A DNA stretch of 64,000 nt from positions 434,001 to 498,000 of the forward strand of contig NZ_FQVX01000001.1 in assembly GCF_900129495.1 (NCBI RefSeq), read 5' to 3'. The notes beneath the pieces were generated by a model. It did no database searches and was not told the origin of the DNA. It worked only from the letters and a program-made list of their open reading frames with translations. Positions 17,531-28,250 of the stretch are shown one piece after another. How positions within the stretch are numbered: position 1 is the first letter of the stretch; each line of letters begins with the position of its first letter. The stretch is from Geodermatophilus nigrescens. GTDB taxonomy: Bacteria > Actinomycetota > Actinomycetes > Mycobacteriales > Geodermatophilaceae. Made by a program: the position numbers and the translations under genes.

Positions 17531-17887
17531 ATGGCGCGCAAGGTGCAGGTGATCCTCAGTGACGACCTCGACGAGGACGTCCCCGCCGACGAGACGGTGA
17601 GTTTCTCCCTCGACGGCACGAGCTACGAGATCGACCTCTCCGACAAGAACGCCAAGGAGATGCGCGACGCCTTCTCCCGCTACGTGCAGGCGGCCCGCAA
17701 GGTCGGCCGCGGCAGCGGCGGCCGCGCCTCCGGCGGTGGCCGTTCCCGCGCCACGGGCGGCGGTGGCCGGATGGACCGCGAGCAGGCCGGCGCCATCCGC
17801 GACTGGGCCCGCAAGAACGGCCACGACGTCAGCGACCGCGGCCGCATCCCGGCCAGCGTCGTCGAGGCCTACGAGGCCGCGCACTAG
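17531..17887 (+). CDS. lsr2: Lsr2 nucleoid-associated protein (H-NS-like)
   Basis: A 118-aa actinobacterial xenogeneic silencer that bridges AT-rich DNA. The N-terminal dimer domain (residues 1-60) begins [16 protein letters not shown] and includes [16 protein letters not shown] Gly/Ser/Arg linker follows, then the DNA-binding domain with [20 protein letters not shown], whose RGR loop inserts in the minor groove of AT-rich DNA. ATG 17531 was chosen for AAGGAGGA at 17512-17519. Order lysS-lsr2-clpC equals Rv3598c-Rv3596c. Confidence 0.97.
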   Translation: MARKVQVILSDDLDEDVPADETVSFSLDGTSYEIDLSDKNAKEMRDAFSRYVQAARKVGRGSGGRASGGGRSRATGGGGRMDREQAGAIRDWARKNGHDVSDRGRIPASVVEAYEAAH

Positions 17888-17919
17888 TCGGACCTCTGAG
17901 CACGCCGACGCAGTCGGCG

Positions 17920-17967
17920 GTCGGCCCGCGTGGCGGGGGCGCGCAGCGTCTCCTCCCGCGGGCCGAC
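17920..17967 (+). terminator. Perfect 11-bp inverted repeat after lsr2
   Basis: GTCGGCCCGCG (17920-17930) pairs with CGCGGGCCGAC (17957-17967) around a 26-nt loop, 32 nt after the lsr2 stop. It is followed by GGCTTTCGG. It is a likely terminator for lsr2; a regulatory site for clpC is the alternative. Confidence 0.45.
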
Positions 17968-18201
17968 GGCTTTCGGCTCCGTGCAGGGGAACCCGGCACC
18001 TGGCCGCGGTGGAGGCCGGTGGGCCGACAGGGTGCGCCGTGTCGTCCGCTGACGGCGTAACGCTCCCGGAACACCGCTCGTCCACCATCGGTTGGACCGG
18101 GCAGCCACCTCCCGACCCCCGGCCGAGTGCCGACGGGACGGCGTGGTCCGTGACTACAGTGGAAAGACCGGTGCCCCAGCGCGCCGACGGACGTCGGGTG
18201 C

Positions 18202-18223
18202 TCCTCCCCATCTCCGGGGAGGA
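18202..18223 (+). promoter_or_regulatory. Hairpin in the clpC leader
   Basis: TCCTCCCC (18202-18209) and GGGGAGGA (18216-18223) form a perfect 8-bp stem with a 6-nt loop, 36 nt before the clpC ATG. It lies in the 372-bp lsr2-clpC spacer (17888-18259), which otherwise holds the inverted repeat at 17920, a possible TACAGT -10 box near 18154, and no gene. The 3' arm GGGGAGGA resembles a Shine-Dalgarno sequence held in the stem, but the one used is AGAGGAG at 18244. Confidence 0.4.
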
Positions 18224-18259
18224 CAGTGCCGGACCAGCCGGTCAGAGGAGAAGCAGCAG

Positions 18260-20797
<2,538 letters not shown>

Positions 20798-20815
20798 GCA
20801 GCTAGCAGCACCGAC

Positions 20816-20850
20816 GAGGGCCGTCCCCCGCACCGCGGGGGGCGGCCCTC
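20816..20850 (+). terminator. clpC terminator hairpin
   Basis: GAGGGCCGTCCCCCGC (20816-20831) pairs with GCGGGGGGCGGCCCTC (20835-20850) with one G-U pair and a 3-nt loop. It starts 18 nt after the clpC stop and ends 33 nt before the convergent mutY stop. It could serve both strands. Confidence 0.75.
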
Positions 20851-20883
20851 GCCGCGTGTGGGGGCGCCCGGAGGGGGCCGCAC

Positions 20884-21759
20884 TCAGGCGGGCAGCGTGA
20901 AGCGGCCGTCGGGGGTCTGCTCGACCAGCCCGTCGGCGAGCAGCGAGTCCAGGCAGCGGGCGCGCTGTGCGGCGTCGTCCCAGGCGGCGTCGAGCAGGGG
21001 CGCCGCCACGGGGCCCTCGGCGGCCCGCAGGACGTCCAGCAGCCGCCCGCGCACCTGGCGGTCGGTGCCGGCGAACCGCTGCACCCGGCGGGCCGGGCCG
21101 TCGTGCGCCGGGCTGCCGGCCAGCCGCCACGCGCAGCGGTCCCGGACCGGGCAGACCGCGCAGCGCGGCGTCCGGGCCACGCACACCAGCGCCCCGAGCT
21201 CCATCGCGGCCACGGAGAACCGGCAGGCGCGCTCGCGGCCGGCCGGGGCGAGCCCCGCGACGTCGGCCAGGTCGGAGGCGCGCGCGGTGCCCGCCTCCGC
21301 CCGGCCGTGCACCAGGCGGGCCACCACCCGCCGCACGTTGGTGTCCACGACCGGCTGGGGCTGCCCGTGGCCGAAGCAGGCCACCGCGCGGGCGGTGTAG
21401 GTGCCGACGCCGGGCAGGGCCTCCAGGGCCGCCACGTCGGCCGGGACGGCGCCGCCGTGCCGCTCCACGAGCGCGACGGCGGTCTCGCGCAGCCGCAGCG
21501 CCCGCCGCGGGTAGCCGAGCTTGCCCCAGGCGCGGATGACCTCCGCGGGGGAGGCGGCGGCCAGGTCGGCGGGCGTGGGCCAGCGGGCCATCCAGTCGGC
21601 CCACACCGGCTCCACGCGCGCCACCGGCGTCTGCTGGAGCATGACCTCGCTGACCAGCACCGCCCACGGGTCGACGCCCGGCCGCCGCCAGGGCAGGTCG
21701 CGGGCGGCGGTGTCGTACCAGTCGACCAGGGCGTCCCCGAGTCCGGCGGTGCTGCTCAC
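20884..21759 (-). CDS. mutY: A/G-specific adenine DNA glycosylase
   Basis: Removes adenine mispaired with 8-oxoguanine. The 291-aa protein has the HhH-GPD fold: catalytic Glu38 in SEVMLQQTPV, helix-hairpin-helix LPGVGTYTA near 115-123, catalytic Asp139 in VVDTNVRRVV, and the 4Fe-4S ligands CVARTPRCAVCPVRDRC (C-X6-C-X2-C-X5-C). The C-terminal 8-oxoG-recognition (Nudix-like) domain is short or absent, as in other actinobacterial MutY proteins. GTG 21759 has CACACT 8 nt upstream on its strand (leaderless type). Divergent from the DUF4232-like gene; Rv3589 keeps the same neighbourhood. Confidence 0.95.
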   Translation of the reverse strand: MSSTAGLGDALVDWYDTAARDLPWRRPGVDPWAVLVSEVMLQQTPVARVEPVWADWMARWPTPADLAAASPAEVIRAWGKLGYPRRALRLRETAVALVERHGGAVPADVAALEALPGVGTYTARAVACFGHGQPQPVVDTNVRRVVARLVHGRAEAGTARASDLADVAGLAPAGRERACRFSVAAMELGALVCVARTPRCAVCPVRDRCAWRLAGSPAHDGPARRVQRFAGTDRQVRGRLLDVLRAAEGPVAAPLLDAAWDDAAQRARCLDSLLADGLVEQTPDGRFTLPA

Positions 21760-21844
21760 GGGGGTCCAGTGTGCCTCGCGCCGCTGACGGACCGCCCGGC
21801 GCCGGCGGCGGCGTGCCCTGTGCCGGGCGGTCGCGGCGGCGCAC

Positions 21845-21850
21845 TACCGT
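21845..21850 (+). promoter_or_regulatory. -10 box TACCGT, leaderless promoter
   Basis: TACCGT, then 7 nt, then GTG 21858, with no ribosome-binding sequence. It supports this start for the DUF4232-like gene. Confidence 0.6.
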
Positions 21851-21857
21851 CGGCCCC

Positions 21858-22541
21858 GTGCTGCACCCGGTCGGACCCCTGCCGGCCGCCGTCTACTGGC
21901 GGCGGCGGCTGCTGGTGCTGACCCTCCTGCTGGCGGTCCTGGGGGGCGGTGGCTGGCTGCTGGTGTCACTGGTGACCGGCTCGGGCACCTCCGCCGCCGC
22001 CGGCGGCTCCCCGACGACCCCGGAGCCCGACGCCGGGCCCCCCGCCCTGGACCGGGTGGTCCCGTCGCTGGCCGGCGTGCAGACCCCCACCCCCGCGCCG
22101 AGCACGACGCCCCCCGCGCCGCAGACGCCGGCGCCCCCGGCGCAGGAGGCCGGTGCGGCGTGCGGCGACGGCTCGATCGCCCTGGAGGTGCGCACCCCCG
22201 GCGAGGCGCCCTCCGGTGCCGCCGTGTCCCTGGAGCTCGTGGTCACCAACACCGCCGCCGTGCCGTGCACGCGGGCACTGGACGCCCAGCTGCAGGAGAT
22301 GGTGCTGGTCGACGGCGCCGGCGCCCGGCTGTGGGGGAGCAACGACTGCCAGCCCGCCAGCAGCAGCGACACCCGCACGCTGCAGCCCGGTGAGCAGGTG
22401 GTGTTCCCGCTGACCTGGACCGGCCTGACCAGCGAGCCGGCCTGCGCCGCCCCGCGGGTGCCGGTGGCGCCGGGGGACTACGTGGTGCGGGCGCGGCTGG
22501 ACGCCAAGACCAGCCCGGACGCGCCGCTGCGGATCCGCTAG
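21858..22541 (+). CDS. Membrane-anchored DUF4232-like protein (Rv3587c-type)
   Basis: A 227-aa protein with one N-terminal membrane anchor (about residues 18-41), a Pro/Thr-rich stalk (residues 55-95), and an extracytoplasmic beta-sandwich domain. The domain has two Cys pairs ([28 protein letters not shown]), probably disulfides, and [12 protein letters not shown]. The fold resembles DUF4232/BsuPI-type domains. Its position between mutY and disA matches Rv3587c, a conserved membrane protein. Function unknown. GTG 21858 is supported by the upstream TACCGT. Convergent with disA; the last 4 bases overlap the disA stop. Confidence 0.75.
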   Translation: MLHPVGPLPAAVYWRRRLLVLTLLLAVLGGGGWLLVSLVTGSGTSAAAGGSPTTPEPDAGPPALDRVVPSLAGVQTPTPAPSTTPPAPQTPAPPAQEAGAACGDGSIALEVRTPGEAPSGAAVSLELVVTNTAAVPCTRALDAQLQEMVLVDGAGARLWGSNDCQPASSSDTRTLQPGEQVVFPLTWTGLTSEPACAAPRVPVAPGDYVVRARLDAKTSPDAPLRIR

Positions 22542-23626
22542 CTGTAGCGGTCGAGGATCGAGGTCTCGGCCAGCCGGGACAGGCCCTCGCGGATGCCGCG
22601 GGCCCGCGCCTCGCCGACGCCCTCGACGGCCAGCAGGTCCTCGATGGTGGCCGCGAGCAGCTTCTGCAGCCCGCCGAAGTGCTCCACCAGCCGGTCGATG
22701 ATCGCCGCCGGCAGCCGCGGCACGCGCGCCAGCAGTCGGTAGCCGCGGGGACTGACGGGGGAGTCGAGCGCGTCGGCCGAGGTGGGCAGGCCATAGCAGC
22801 GGGACACCGCCGAGAGGTCGAGCAGCTCGGTGGCCGACAGCGTCCGCAGGTCGGCGAGGACGTCCTCGATGGTGCGCGGCCGCCGGGCGGCGCCGCCGGG
22901 CAGGTAGTCGCGCACGAGCAGCGCGCGGTCCTCCTCGACGCCGGCGAGCATCTCGTCGAGCTGCAGCGCCAGCAGCCGGCCGTCGGTGCCGAGCTCGACG
23001 ACGAAGCCCTCGATCTCGTCGGCGATCCGGCGGACCATCTCCAGCCGCTGGCTGACGCTCATCGCGTCGCGGACGGTGACCAGGTCCTCGATCTCCAGCG
23101 CCGACAGCGTGCTGGCGACCTCGTCGAGGCGCAGCTTGTAGCGCTCCAGCGCCGCGAGGGCCTGGTTGGCGCGGGCGAGGATCGTCGTCGGGTGCTCGAG
23201 CGTGTAGCGCCGGCCGGCCACGTAGACGCTGATGATGTGCATGGACTGGCTGACCGAGATCACCGGGAAGCCGGTCTGCACCGCGACCCGCTCGGCGGTG
23301 CGGTGCCGGGTGCCCGACTCCTCGGTGGGGACCGTCGGGTCGGGCATGAGGTGCACGCCGGCGCGGACGATGCGCAGCCCGTCGGAGGACAGGATCACCG
23401 CGCCGTCCATCTTGGCCAGCTCGCGCAGCCGGGTGGCCGACAGGGCGACGTCGAGGGCGAAGCCGCCGGTGCAGATCGACTCCACGACCCGGTCGTAGCC
23501 GAGCACGATCAGCGCGCCGGTGCGGCCGGCCAGGATGCGCTCCAGGCCGTCCCGCAGCGCCGTCCCCGGCGCGATGCGGCCGAGGAGTTCGCGGAGGGCG
23601 ACCTCGGAGTCCACAGCGGGCGGCAC
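22538..23626 (-). CDS. disA: DNA integrity scanning diadenylate cyclase
   Basis: Makes cyclic di-AMP from two ATP and scans DNA for branched structures. The 362-aa protein has an N-terminal DAC domain with the catalytic DGA motif (residues 74-76, KMDGAVIL) and [10 protein letters not shown] (105-114). A helical linker and a C-terminal HhH domain follow ([20 protein letters not shown]). GTG 23626 was chosen because CTCCT on the plus strand (AGGAG on the gene strand) lies 5 nt upstream; a TAGACT box at 23661-23666 would start the transcript about 28 nt before it. An upstream in-frame GTG at 23674 has no ribosome site. radA lies just upstream, the usual pairing (Rv3586-Rv3585). Confidence 0.95.
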   Translation of the reverse strand: MPPAVDSEVALRELLGRIAPGTALRDGLERILAGRTGALIVLGYDRVVESICTGGFALDVALSATRLRELAKMDGAVILSSDGLRIVRAGVHLMPDPTVPTEESGTRHRTAERVAVQTGFPVISVSQSMHIISVYVAGRRYTLEHPTTILARANQALAALERYKLRLDEVASTLSALEIEDLVTVRDAMSVSQRLEMVRRIADEIEGFVVELGTDGRLLALQLDEMLAGVEEDRALLVRDYLPGGAARRPRTIEDVLADLRTLSATELLDLSAVSRCYGLPTSADALDSPVSPRGYRLLARVPRLPAAIIDRLVEHFGGLQKLLAATIEDLLAVEGVGEARARGIREGLSRLAETSILDRYS

Positions 23627-23660
23627 GGGCGCTCCTGACGTCGACGCGGTTCGGCGGCTG

Positions 23661-23666
23661 AGTCTA
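23661..23666 (-). promoter_or_regulatory. -10 box TAGACT for disA
   Basis: On the minus strand TAGACT lies 35 nt before the chosen GTG, giving a short leader that contains AGGAG. It allows disA expression independent of radA. Confidence 0.5.
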
Positions 23667-23734
23667 CGTGGCACGCGTCGCGGCGGGTCGGGAGCGGGGT
23701 GCGGGGACGGGACCGGCCCGGTCCGGCTCCCCGG

Positions 23735-25105
23735 TCACCCGGGGAACAGGTTGTGCAGGGCCGCGCCGAGGTCGGGCACCTCCATGAGCCGCAGACCCTT
23801 GGGCGCCGGGCCGGCGTCGGGTGGCACGAGCGCCAGCCGGTAGCCCTGCCGCGCGGCCTCCGCCAGCCGCCGTCCGGTGCCGCCGACCCGCCGGATCTCG
23901 CCCGACAGCCCGACCTCGCCCAGGGCGATCAGGCCCTCGGGGAGCGGGGTGTCCCGGGACGCGGACGCGATGGCGAGCGCCAGGGCCAGGTCGGCCGCCG
24001 GCTCGGCGATCTTCACCCCGCCGACGGAGGCGGCGAACACGTCGGCGTCGGCCAGCCGGACCCCGCCGCGCCGCTCGACGACGGCGTTGACCATCGCCAC
24101 GCGCTGCGAGTCCAGCCCGCTGACCGCGCGCCGGGGCGAGCCACCGCCGGTGTTCTGCGCGACGAGGGCCTGCACCTCGGCCAGCAGCGGCCGGCTGCCC
24201 TCCATGGTCACCGTGACGCAACTGCCGGGCACCGACGCGGTGCGCCGCGACACGAACAGGTGCGACGGGTCGGGCACCCCGACCACACCGCCGTCGCCGA
24301 TCTCGAAGCAGCCGATCTCGTCGGCCGGGCCGAACCGGTTCTTGGTGGCCCGGACCAGGCGCAGCGTGGAGTGCCGCTCGCCGTCGAAGGAGACGACGAC
24401 GTCGACCAGGTGCTCCAGCGCCCGCGGCCCGGCGATCGCGCCGTCCTTGGTGACGTGGCCGACCAGGATCGTGGTCATCCCGCGGGACTTGGCGACGGCG
24501 GTGAGCGCGGTGGCCACCGAGCGGACCTGGGTGGCGCCGCCGTCGGTGCCGTCGACCGCGGAGGAGCGGACGGTCTGCACGCTGTCGAGCACCAGCAGCG
24601 AGGGGGCCACCTGCTCGACGTGCGCGAGCACCGCCGACAGCTCGGTCTCGGCGGCCAGGTACAGCCGGTCGTGCAGGGCGCCGATCCGCTCCGCGCGCAG
24701 CCGCACCTGCGCGGCGGACTCCTCACCGGAGACCACCAGCGTGGGCCCGTTGGACTCCGCCACCCGGTGGGCGACCTCGAGCAGCAGCGTGGACTTGCCG
24801 ACGCCGGGCTCGCCGGCGACCAGCACCACGGCACCGGGCACCAGGCCGCCGCCGAGCACGCGGTCGAACTCCGCGATGCCGGTGGCCACCGCGCGGGCGC
24901 CGTCGAGCTGGACCTGGGCGATCGGCCGGGCGGGCGCGGTGACCGGGCCCGCGGCGACCGCCCGCAGCGCGGGCGCCGCCGGGCCGACCTCCTGGAGGGT
25001 GCCCCAGGCCTGGCACTCCGGGCACTTGCCCATCCACTTCGCCGACGAGAAACCGCACTCGGTGCAGCGGTGGGCGGGACGGGCGGACTTCACTCCGGAG
25101 GGCAC
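23735..25105 (-). CDS. radA: DNA repair protein RadA
   Basis: RecA-like ATPase that aids branch migration in homologous recombination. The 456-aa protein begins with a C4 zinc finger (Cys14, 17, 28, 31: CTECG...CPECQ). Walker A GEPGVGKST follows near residue 99, then Walker B LLVLDS, the RadA-specific KNRFG motif, and a C-terminal Lon-like domain (GGVKIAEPAADLALALAIAS). GTG 25105 has TAGCGT 6 nt upstream on its strand, so it is probably leaderless. The lpqE-like gene lies upstream, disA downstream. Confidence 0.96.
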   Translation of the reverse strand: MPSGVKSARPAHRCTECGFSSAKWMGKCPECQAWGTLQEVGPAAPALRAVAAGPVTAPARPIAQVQLDGARAVATGIAEFDRVLGGGLVPGAVVLVAGEPGVGKSTLLLEVAHRVAESNGPTLVVSGEESAAQVRLRAERIGALHDRLYLAAETELSAVLAHVEQVAPSLLVLDSVQTVRSSAVDGTDGGATQVRSVATALTAVAKSRGMTTILVGHVTKDGAIAGPRALEHLVDVVVSFDGERHSTLRLVRATKNRFGPADEIGCFEIGDGGVVGVPDPSHLFVSRRTASVPGSCVTVTMEGSRPLLAEVQALVAQNTGGGSPRRAVSGLDSQRVAMVNAVVERRGGVRLADADVFAASVGGVKIAEPAADLALALAIASASRDTPLPEGLIALGEVGLSGEIRRVGGTGRRLAEAARQGYRLALVPPDAGPAPKGLRLMEVPDLGAALHNLFPG

Positions 25106-25111
25106 GCCGCC

Positions 25112-25117
25112 ACGCTA
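25112..25117 (-). promoter_or_regulatory. -10 box TAGCGT, leaderless promoter of radA
   Basis: Minus-strand TAGCGT, 6 nt, GTG 25105. No Shine-Dalgarno sequence is present. Confidence 0.6.
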
Positions 25118-25157
25118 GGTGGCGGTACCGACAGTCCCGGGGAGGACGCGGCAGGCG

Positions 25158-25874
25158 TCACTCGGCCTGCGTGTCCTCCTCGCTCTCCGGGTTCTCGCCC
25201 TCGCCGCCGCCCTCGCCCTCGTGGAAGTCGAACGGCTCGCCGCGCTCGACGACCTCGTCCGGCTCGGCCACCAGCGCCTGCACCTGGACCTCGCCGGCCT
25301 GCTCGAAGGTCAGCGTCAGGGTCAGGTACTGACCGGTGGTGAGCGGCTCCTCGAGGTCGAGCAGCGTGATGGTCGAGTCGCCGCCGCGGCCGATGTAGAG
25401 CGAGGTGTCGGCGGGGATCTCCAGGGCCACCCGGGAGCTGGCGGTCGGCGCCGCGCCCGTGGGCGCGGCCGGGACCGACGGCACGGCACCCGGGGTAGCG
25501 CCGGTGGTGCCCGGCGTCGGGGTGGCCGTCGGCTGGTCGCCCGCGGGGGAGGACGGCGACGGCGTCGGCCCGGTGGCGGCCACGCGCAGGCCGGAGAAGC
25601 CCTCGCCCTCGATGCCGGTGAGCGTGTCGGCCTCGTTGGAGGCGTTGACGATCGTCATCACCAGCGTGGCGTCGTCGCCCTCCTCGTAGGCGCCGCCCTG
25701 GGGGTAGCCGAGCTGGATCTGCCGCAGCAGGATGTCCTCGACCTGCGCCTGGGGGCCGACCTTGTCGCGGTCCTGGGTGCCGGTCTGCGAGACCTGCCCG
25801 GCGCTGCAGGCGCCGAGGGCGACCGGGGTGACCACGAGGGCACCCAGAACGGCGGCGCGCTTCGCGCGGTTCAC
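25158..25874 (-). CDS. LpqE-like lipoprotein
   Basis: A 238-aa secreted lipoprotein. After VNRAKRAAVLGALVVTPVA it has the lipobox LGAC with Cys near residue 23. The mature part is a beta-sandwich resembling the PCu(A)C/DUF461 copper-chaperone fold, interrupted at about residues 100-145 by a Pro/Thr/Ala-rich insertion, and it ends in an acidic tail. The His/Met copper motif of true PCu(A)C proteins was not found. GTG 25874 has GGAGG 9 nt upstream; GTG 25901 is an alternative. The position next to radA matches Rv3584 (lpqE). A -10 TAGGCT lies at 25941-25946 (minus). Confidence 0.78.
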   Translation of the reverse strand: MNRAKRAAVLGALVVTPVALGACSAGQVSQTGTQDRDKVGPQAQVEDILLRQIQLGYPQGGAYEEGDDATLVMTIVNASNEADTLTGIEGEGFSGLRVAATGPTPSPSSPAGDQPTATPTPGTTGATPGAVPSVPAAPTGAAPTASSRVALEIPADTSLYIGRGGDSTITLLDLEEPLTTGQYLTLTLTFEQAGEVQVQALVAEPDEVVERGEPFDFHEGEGGGEGENPESEEDTQAE

Positions 25875-25940
25875 AGCGGTCGACCTCCAGCGGGAGAACA
25901 CGTGCCGGCCACCGCAGAGTCGATGGCCCGAGTCGCGCCG

Positions 25941-25946
25941 AGCCTA
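25941..25946 (-). promoter_or_regulatory. -10 box TAGGCT for the lpqE-like gene
   Basis: TAGGCT on the minus strand gives a leader of about 60 nt before GTG 25874. It lies in the divergent spacer shared with the photolyase gene. Confidence 0.45.
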
Positions 25947-25983
25947 ACGGTCCACCCACCATGTCCGCCGGGAGGTGAGGCGG

Positions 25984-27552
25984 ATGGAGCGCCCAGCGAC
26001 GGGCGGACCGGGTCCCGAGCAGCGCGACCCCGCACTCGCCGACTTCCCCGAGCGGTCGTCGGCCACGCGGCGCTGGCTGTTCGCCGACCAGCTCGGCCCG
26101 CACTTCCTCGACCGCCCCGACCAGCCGGTCCTGCTGATCGAGTCCCAGGCGGTGTTCGCCCGCCGCCGGTTCCACCGGCAGAAGGCGCACCTGGTGCTCT
26201 CCGCGCTGCGCCACCGCGCCGCCGAGCTCGGCGACCAGGCCGACCTGCACCAGGTCACCACCTACGCCGAGGCGCTCGACCGCTACGACGAGCCGCTCAG
26301 CGTCTGCGCGCCCACCACCTGGAGCAGCCGCGACTACGTGCTGCAGCGGCCCGGCGTCGAGGTGCTCGCCGCGCGCGGCTTCGTCAGCTCCCAGGGCGAG
26401 TTCGCCCGCTGGGCCGAGGGCCGGGGACGGCGCCGGCTGCTCATGGAGGACTTCTACCGCGACGCCCGCCGGCGTCTCGGCGTCCTCATGGACGGCGCCG
26501 AGCCGCTCGGCGGGCAGTGGAACCGCGACCACGAGAACCGCGAGCCCGCCCCGCGCGACGGCCGCTCGCCGGCGCCCGAGCCGTGGTGGCCGGCCGAGGA
26601 CGAGATCGACGAGCAGGTCCGCGCCGACCTCGACCGGTGGGAGGCCGACGGCTCGGTGTCCTTCGTCGGCGACGACGGCCCGCGCCGCTTCCCGGTCACC
26701 CGGGAGGAGGCGCTGACCCGGCTGGCGGACTTCCTCACCGCGCGGCTGGGCGTCTTCGGCCCGCACGAGGACGCGATGCTCGCCGACGAGCGCTGGATGG
26801 CCCACTCGCTGCTGTCCCCGGCCATCAACCTCGGCCTGCTCGACCCGCTGGAGGTCGTGCACGCCGCCGAGGACACCGCCCGGGCCCGCGCGGCCGACGG
26901 CGAGCCGCTGCCGCTGAACTCCGTCGAGGGGTTCATCCGGCAGCTCATGGGCTGGCGCGACTACATCTGGCACACCTACTGGCACTTCGGCCGCCACTAC
27001 CGGCACGCCAACGCGCTGCGGGCGCTCGAGCCGGTGCCCGGCTGGATGGCCGAGCTCGACGACACCGCCGTCGACGCCGCGTGCCTGTCCGGCGTCCTGG
27101 GGGACCTGCGCCGCGACGGCTGGGTGCACCACATCCCGCGGCTGATGGTGCTCGGCAACTACGCCCTGCAGCGCGGCATCGACCCGCGCGAGATGACCGA
27201 CTGGTTCCACCGCACGTTCGTCGACGGCTACGACTGGGTGATGGTGGCCAACGTCGTCGGCATGAGCCAGCACGCCGACGGCGGGATGCTGGCCACCAAG
27301 CCGTACGCGGCCGGCGGCGCCTACATCGACCGGATGAGCGACTACTGCGGCCGCTGCCCCTACGACCCGCGGCGGCGCCTGGGCGAGGACGCCTGCCCCT
27401 ACACGGCGGGCTACTGGGCCTTCCTGGAGCGCAACCGCGAGCGGCTGGCCGGCAACCAGCGGATGCGCCGTCCGCTGCAGGGCCTGGACCGGTTGAAGGA
27501 CCTGCCGCTCGTCGTCGAGCAGGAGGCCGCGCGGGGCACCGGCGCCCCCTGA
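25984..27552 (+). CDS. Fe-S cluster-containing cryptochrome/photolyase (PhrB-like, (6-4)-type)
   Basis: A 522-aa member of the bacterial FeS-BCP/PhrB group: flavoproteins with a 4Fe-4S cluster that repair (6-4) photoproducts with light. The antenna domain begins RRWLFADQLGPHFL; the C-terminal helical FAD domain includes GFIRQLMGWRDYIWHTYW and HADGGMLATKPYAAGG. Candidate cluster ligands are Cys367, Cys455, Cys458 and Cys471. Their spacing equals that of the four ligands I recall for Agrobacterium PhrB (350, 438, 441, 454), shifted by 17. ATG 25984 has GGAGG at 25971-25975. Divergent from the lpqE-like gene. UV exposure of soil/rock habitats would fit. Confidence 0.9.
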   Translation: MERPATGGPGPEQRDPALADFPERSSATRRWLFADQLGPHFLDRPDQPVLLIESQAVFARRRFHRQKAHLVLSALRHRAAELGDQADLHQVTTYAEALDRYDEPLSVCAPTTWSSRDYVLQRPGVEVLAARGFVSSQGEFARWAEGRGRRRLLMEDFYRDARRRLGVLMDGAEPLGGQWNRDHENREPAPRDGRSPAPEPWWPAEDEIDEQVRADLDRWEADGSVSFVGDDGPRRFPVTREEALTRLADFLTARLGVFGPHEDAMLADERWMAHSLLSPAINLGLLDPLEVVHAAEDTARARAADGEPLPLNSVEGFIRQLMGWRDYIWHTYWHFGRHYRHANALRALEPVPGWMAELDDTAVDAACLSGVLGDLRRDGWVHHIPRLMVLGNYALQRGIDPREMTDWFHRTFVDGYDWVMVANVVGMSQHADGGMLATKPYAAGGAYIDRMSDYCGRCPYDPRRRLGEDACPYTAGYWAFLERNRERLAGNQRMRRPLQGLDRLKDLPLVVEQEAARGTGAP

Positions 27553-27561
27553 CCGGGTGAC

Positions 27562-27580
27562 GGACGGTCCAGTTCCGTCC
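27562..27580 (+). terminator. Hairpin after the photolyase gene
   Basis: GGACGG and CCGTCC form a 6-bp stem with a 7-nt loop, 9 nt after the stop. A second hairpin, GTCCCC/GGGGAC (27597-27613), sits just upstream of the sigma-factor ribosome site and may affect its translation. Confidence 0.4.
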
Positions 27581-27629
27581 TCCGCCTGCCGATGTCGTCC
27601 CCGCACGGGGGACGGCGACGGAGGTGCGG

Positions 27630-28250
27630 ATGGCGGTGGGCCCGGCGTTCGACGACGTCCTCGCGGCCGCGCGCACGGGGGCGGCCTGGGCGTTCGAGGT
27701 GCTCTACCGGGACCTGTCCCCGGTGGTCACCGGGTACCTGCGCCTGCACGGCGCGCCCGACCCGGACGACACGGCGAGCGAGACCTTCCTCGCCGTCTTC
27801 CGCGGCCTGCCCGGCTTCACCGGCGACGAGGCGGCCCTGCGGTCCTGGGTGTTCACCATCGCCCACCGCCGGCTGGTCGACGAGCACCGGCGGCGCAGCC
27901 GCCGCCCGGTGGTCACCGACGACGGCGCGGACGTGCTGGCCGCGCTCCCCGGCGGGGACGTGGAGGACGACGTGCTGGCCCGGCTGGGGACCGAGACCGT
28001 GCACCGCCTGTGCGCGGGGCTCCCGGCCGACCAGCGGTCGGTGCTGCTCCTGCGGGTCCTCGCCGACCTGACCGTCGAGCAGGTGGCCGCGGTGATGGAC
28101 CGCTCGGTGGGCTCGGTGAAGGCGTTGCAGCGGCGCGGCCTGCGCCGGCTGCAGGAGGAACTGGCCCCGGCCCGGGTCACCCCGGCGGGGGAGACGACGG
28201 CGCCCCGCGCACCCCTGCGGGCCCGTCCGGCGATGACGGGGGCGAGATGA
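27630..28250 (+). CDS. ECF-type RNA polymerase sigma factor
   Basis: A 206-aa sigma-70 family protein with only regions 2 and 4. Region 2 is near residues 20-90 (AWAFEVLYRDLSPVVTGYL, DPDDTASETFLAVFRGL, LRSWVFTIAHRRLVDEHRRR). Region 4 is near 125-180 (LPADQRSVLLLRVLADLTVE, SVGSVKALQRRGLRRLQEEL). ATG 27630 has GGAGG 5 nt upstream. It overlaps the next gene, a single-pass membrane protein, by ATGA, the usual layout of an ECF sigma factor with its regulator. Target promoters are unknown. Confidence 0.9.
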   Translation: MAVGPAFDDVLAAARTGAAWAFEVLYRDLSPVVTGYLRLHGAPDPDDTASETFLAVFRGLPGFTGDEAALRSWVFTIAHRRLVDEHRRRSRRPVVTDDGADVLAALPGGDVEDDVLARLGTETVHRLCAGLPADQRSVLLLRVLADLTVEQVAAVMDRSVGSVKALQRRGLRRLQEELAPARVTPAGETTAPRAPLRARPAMTGAR

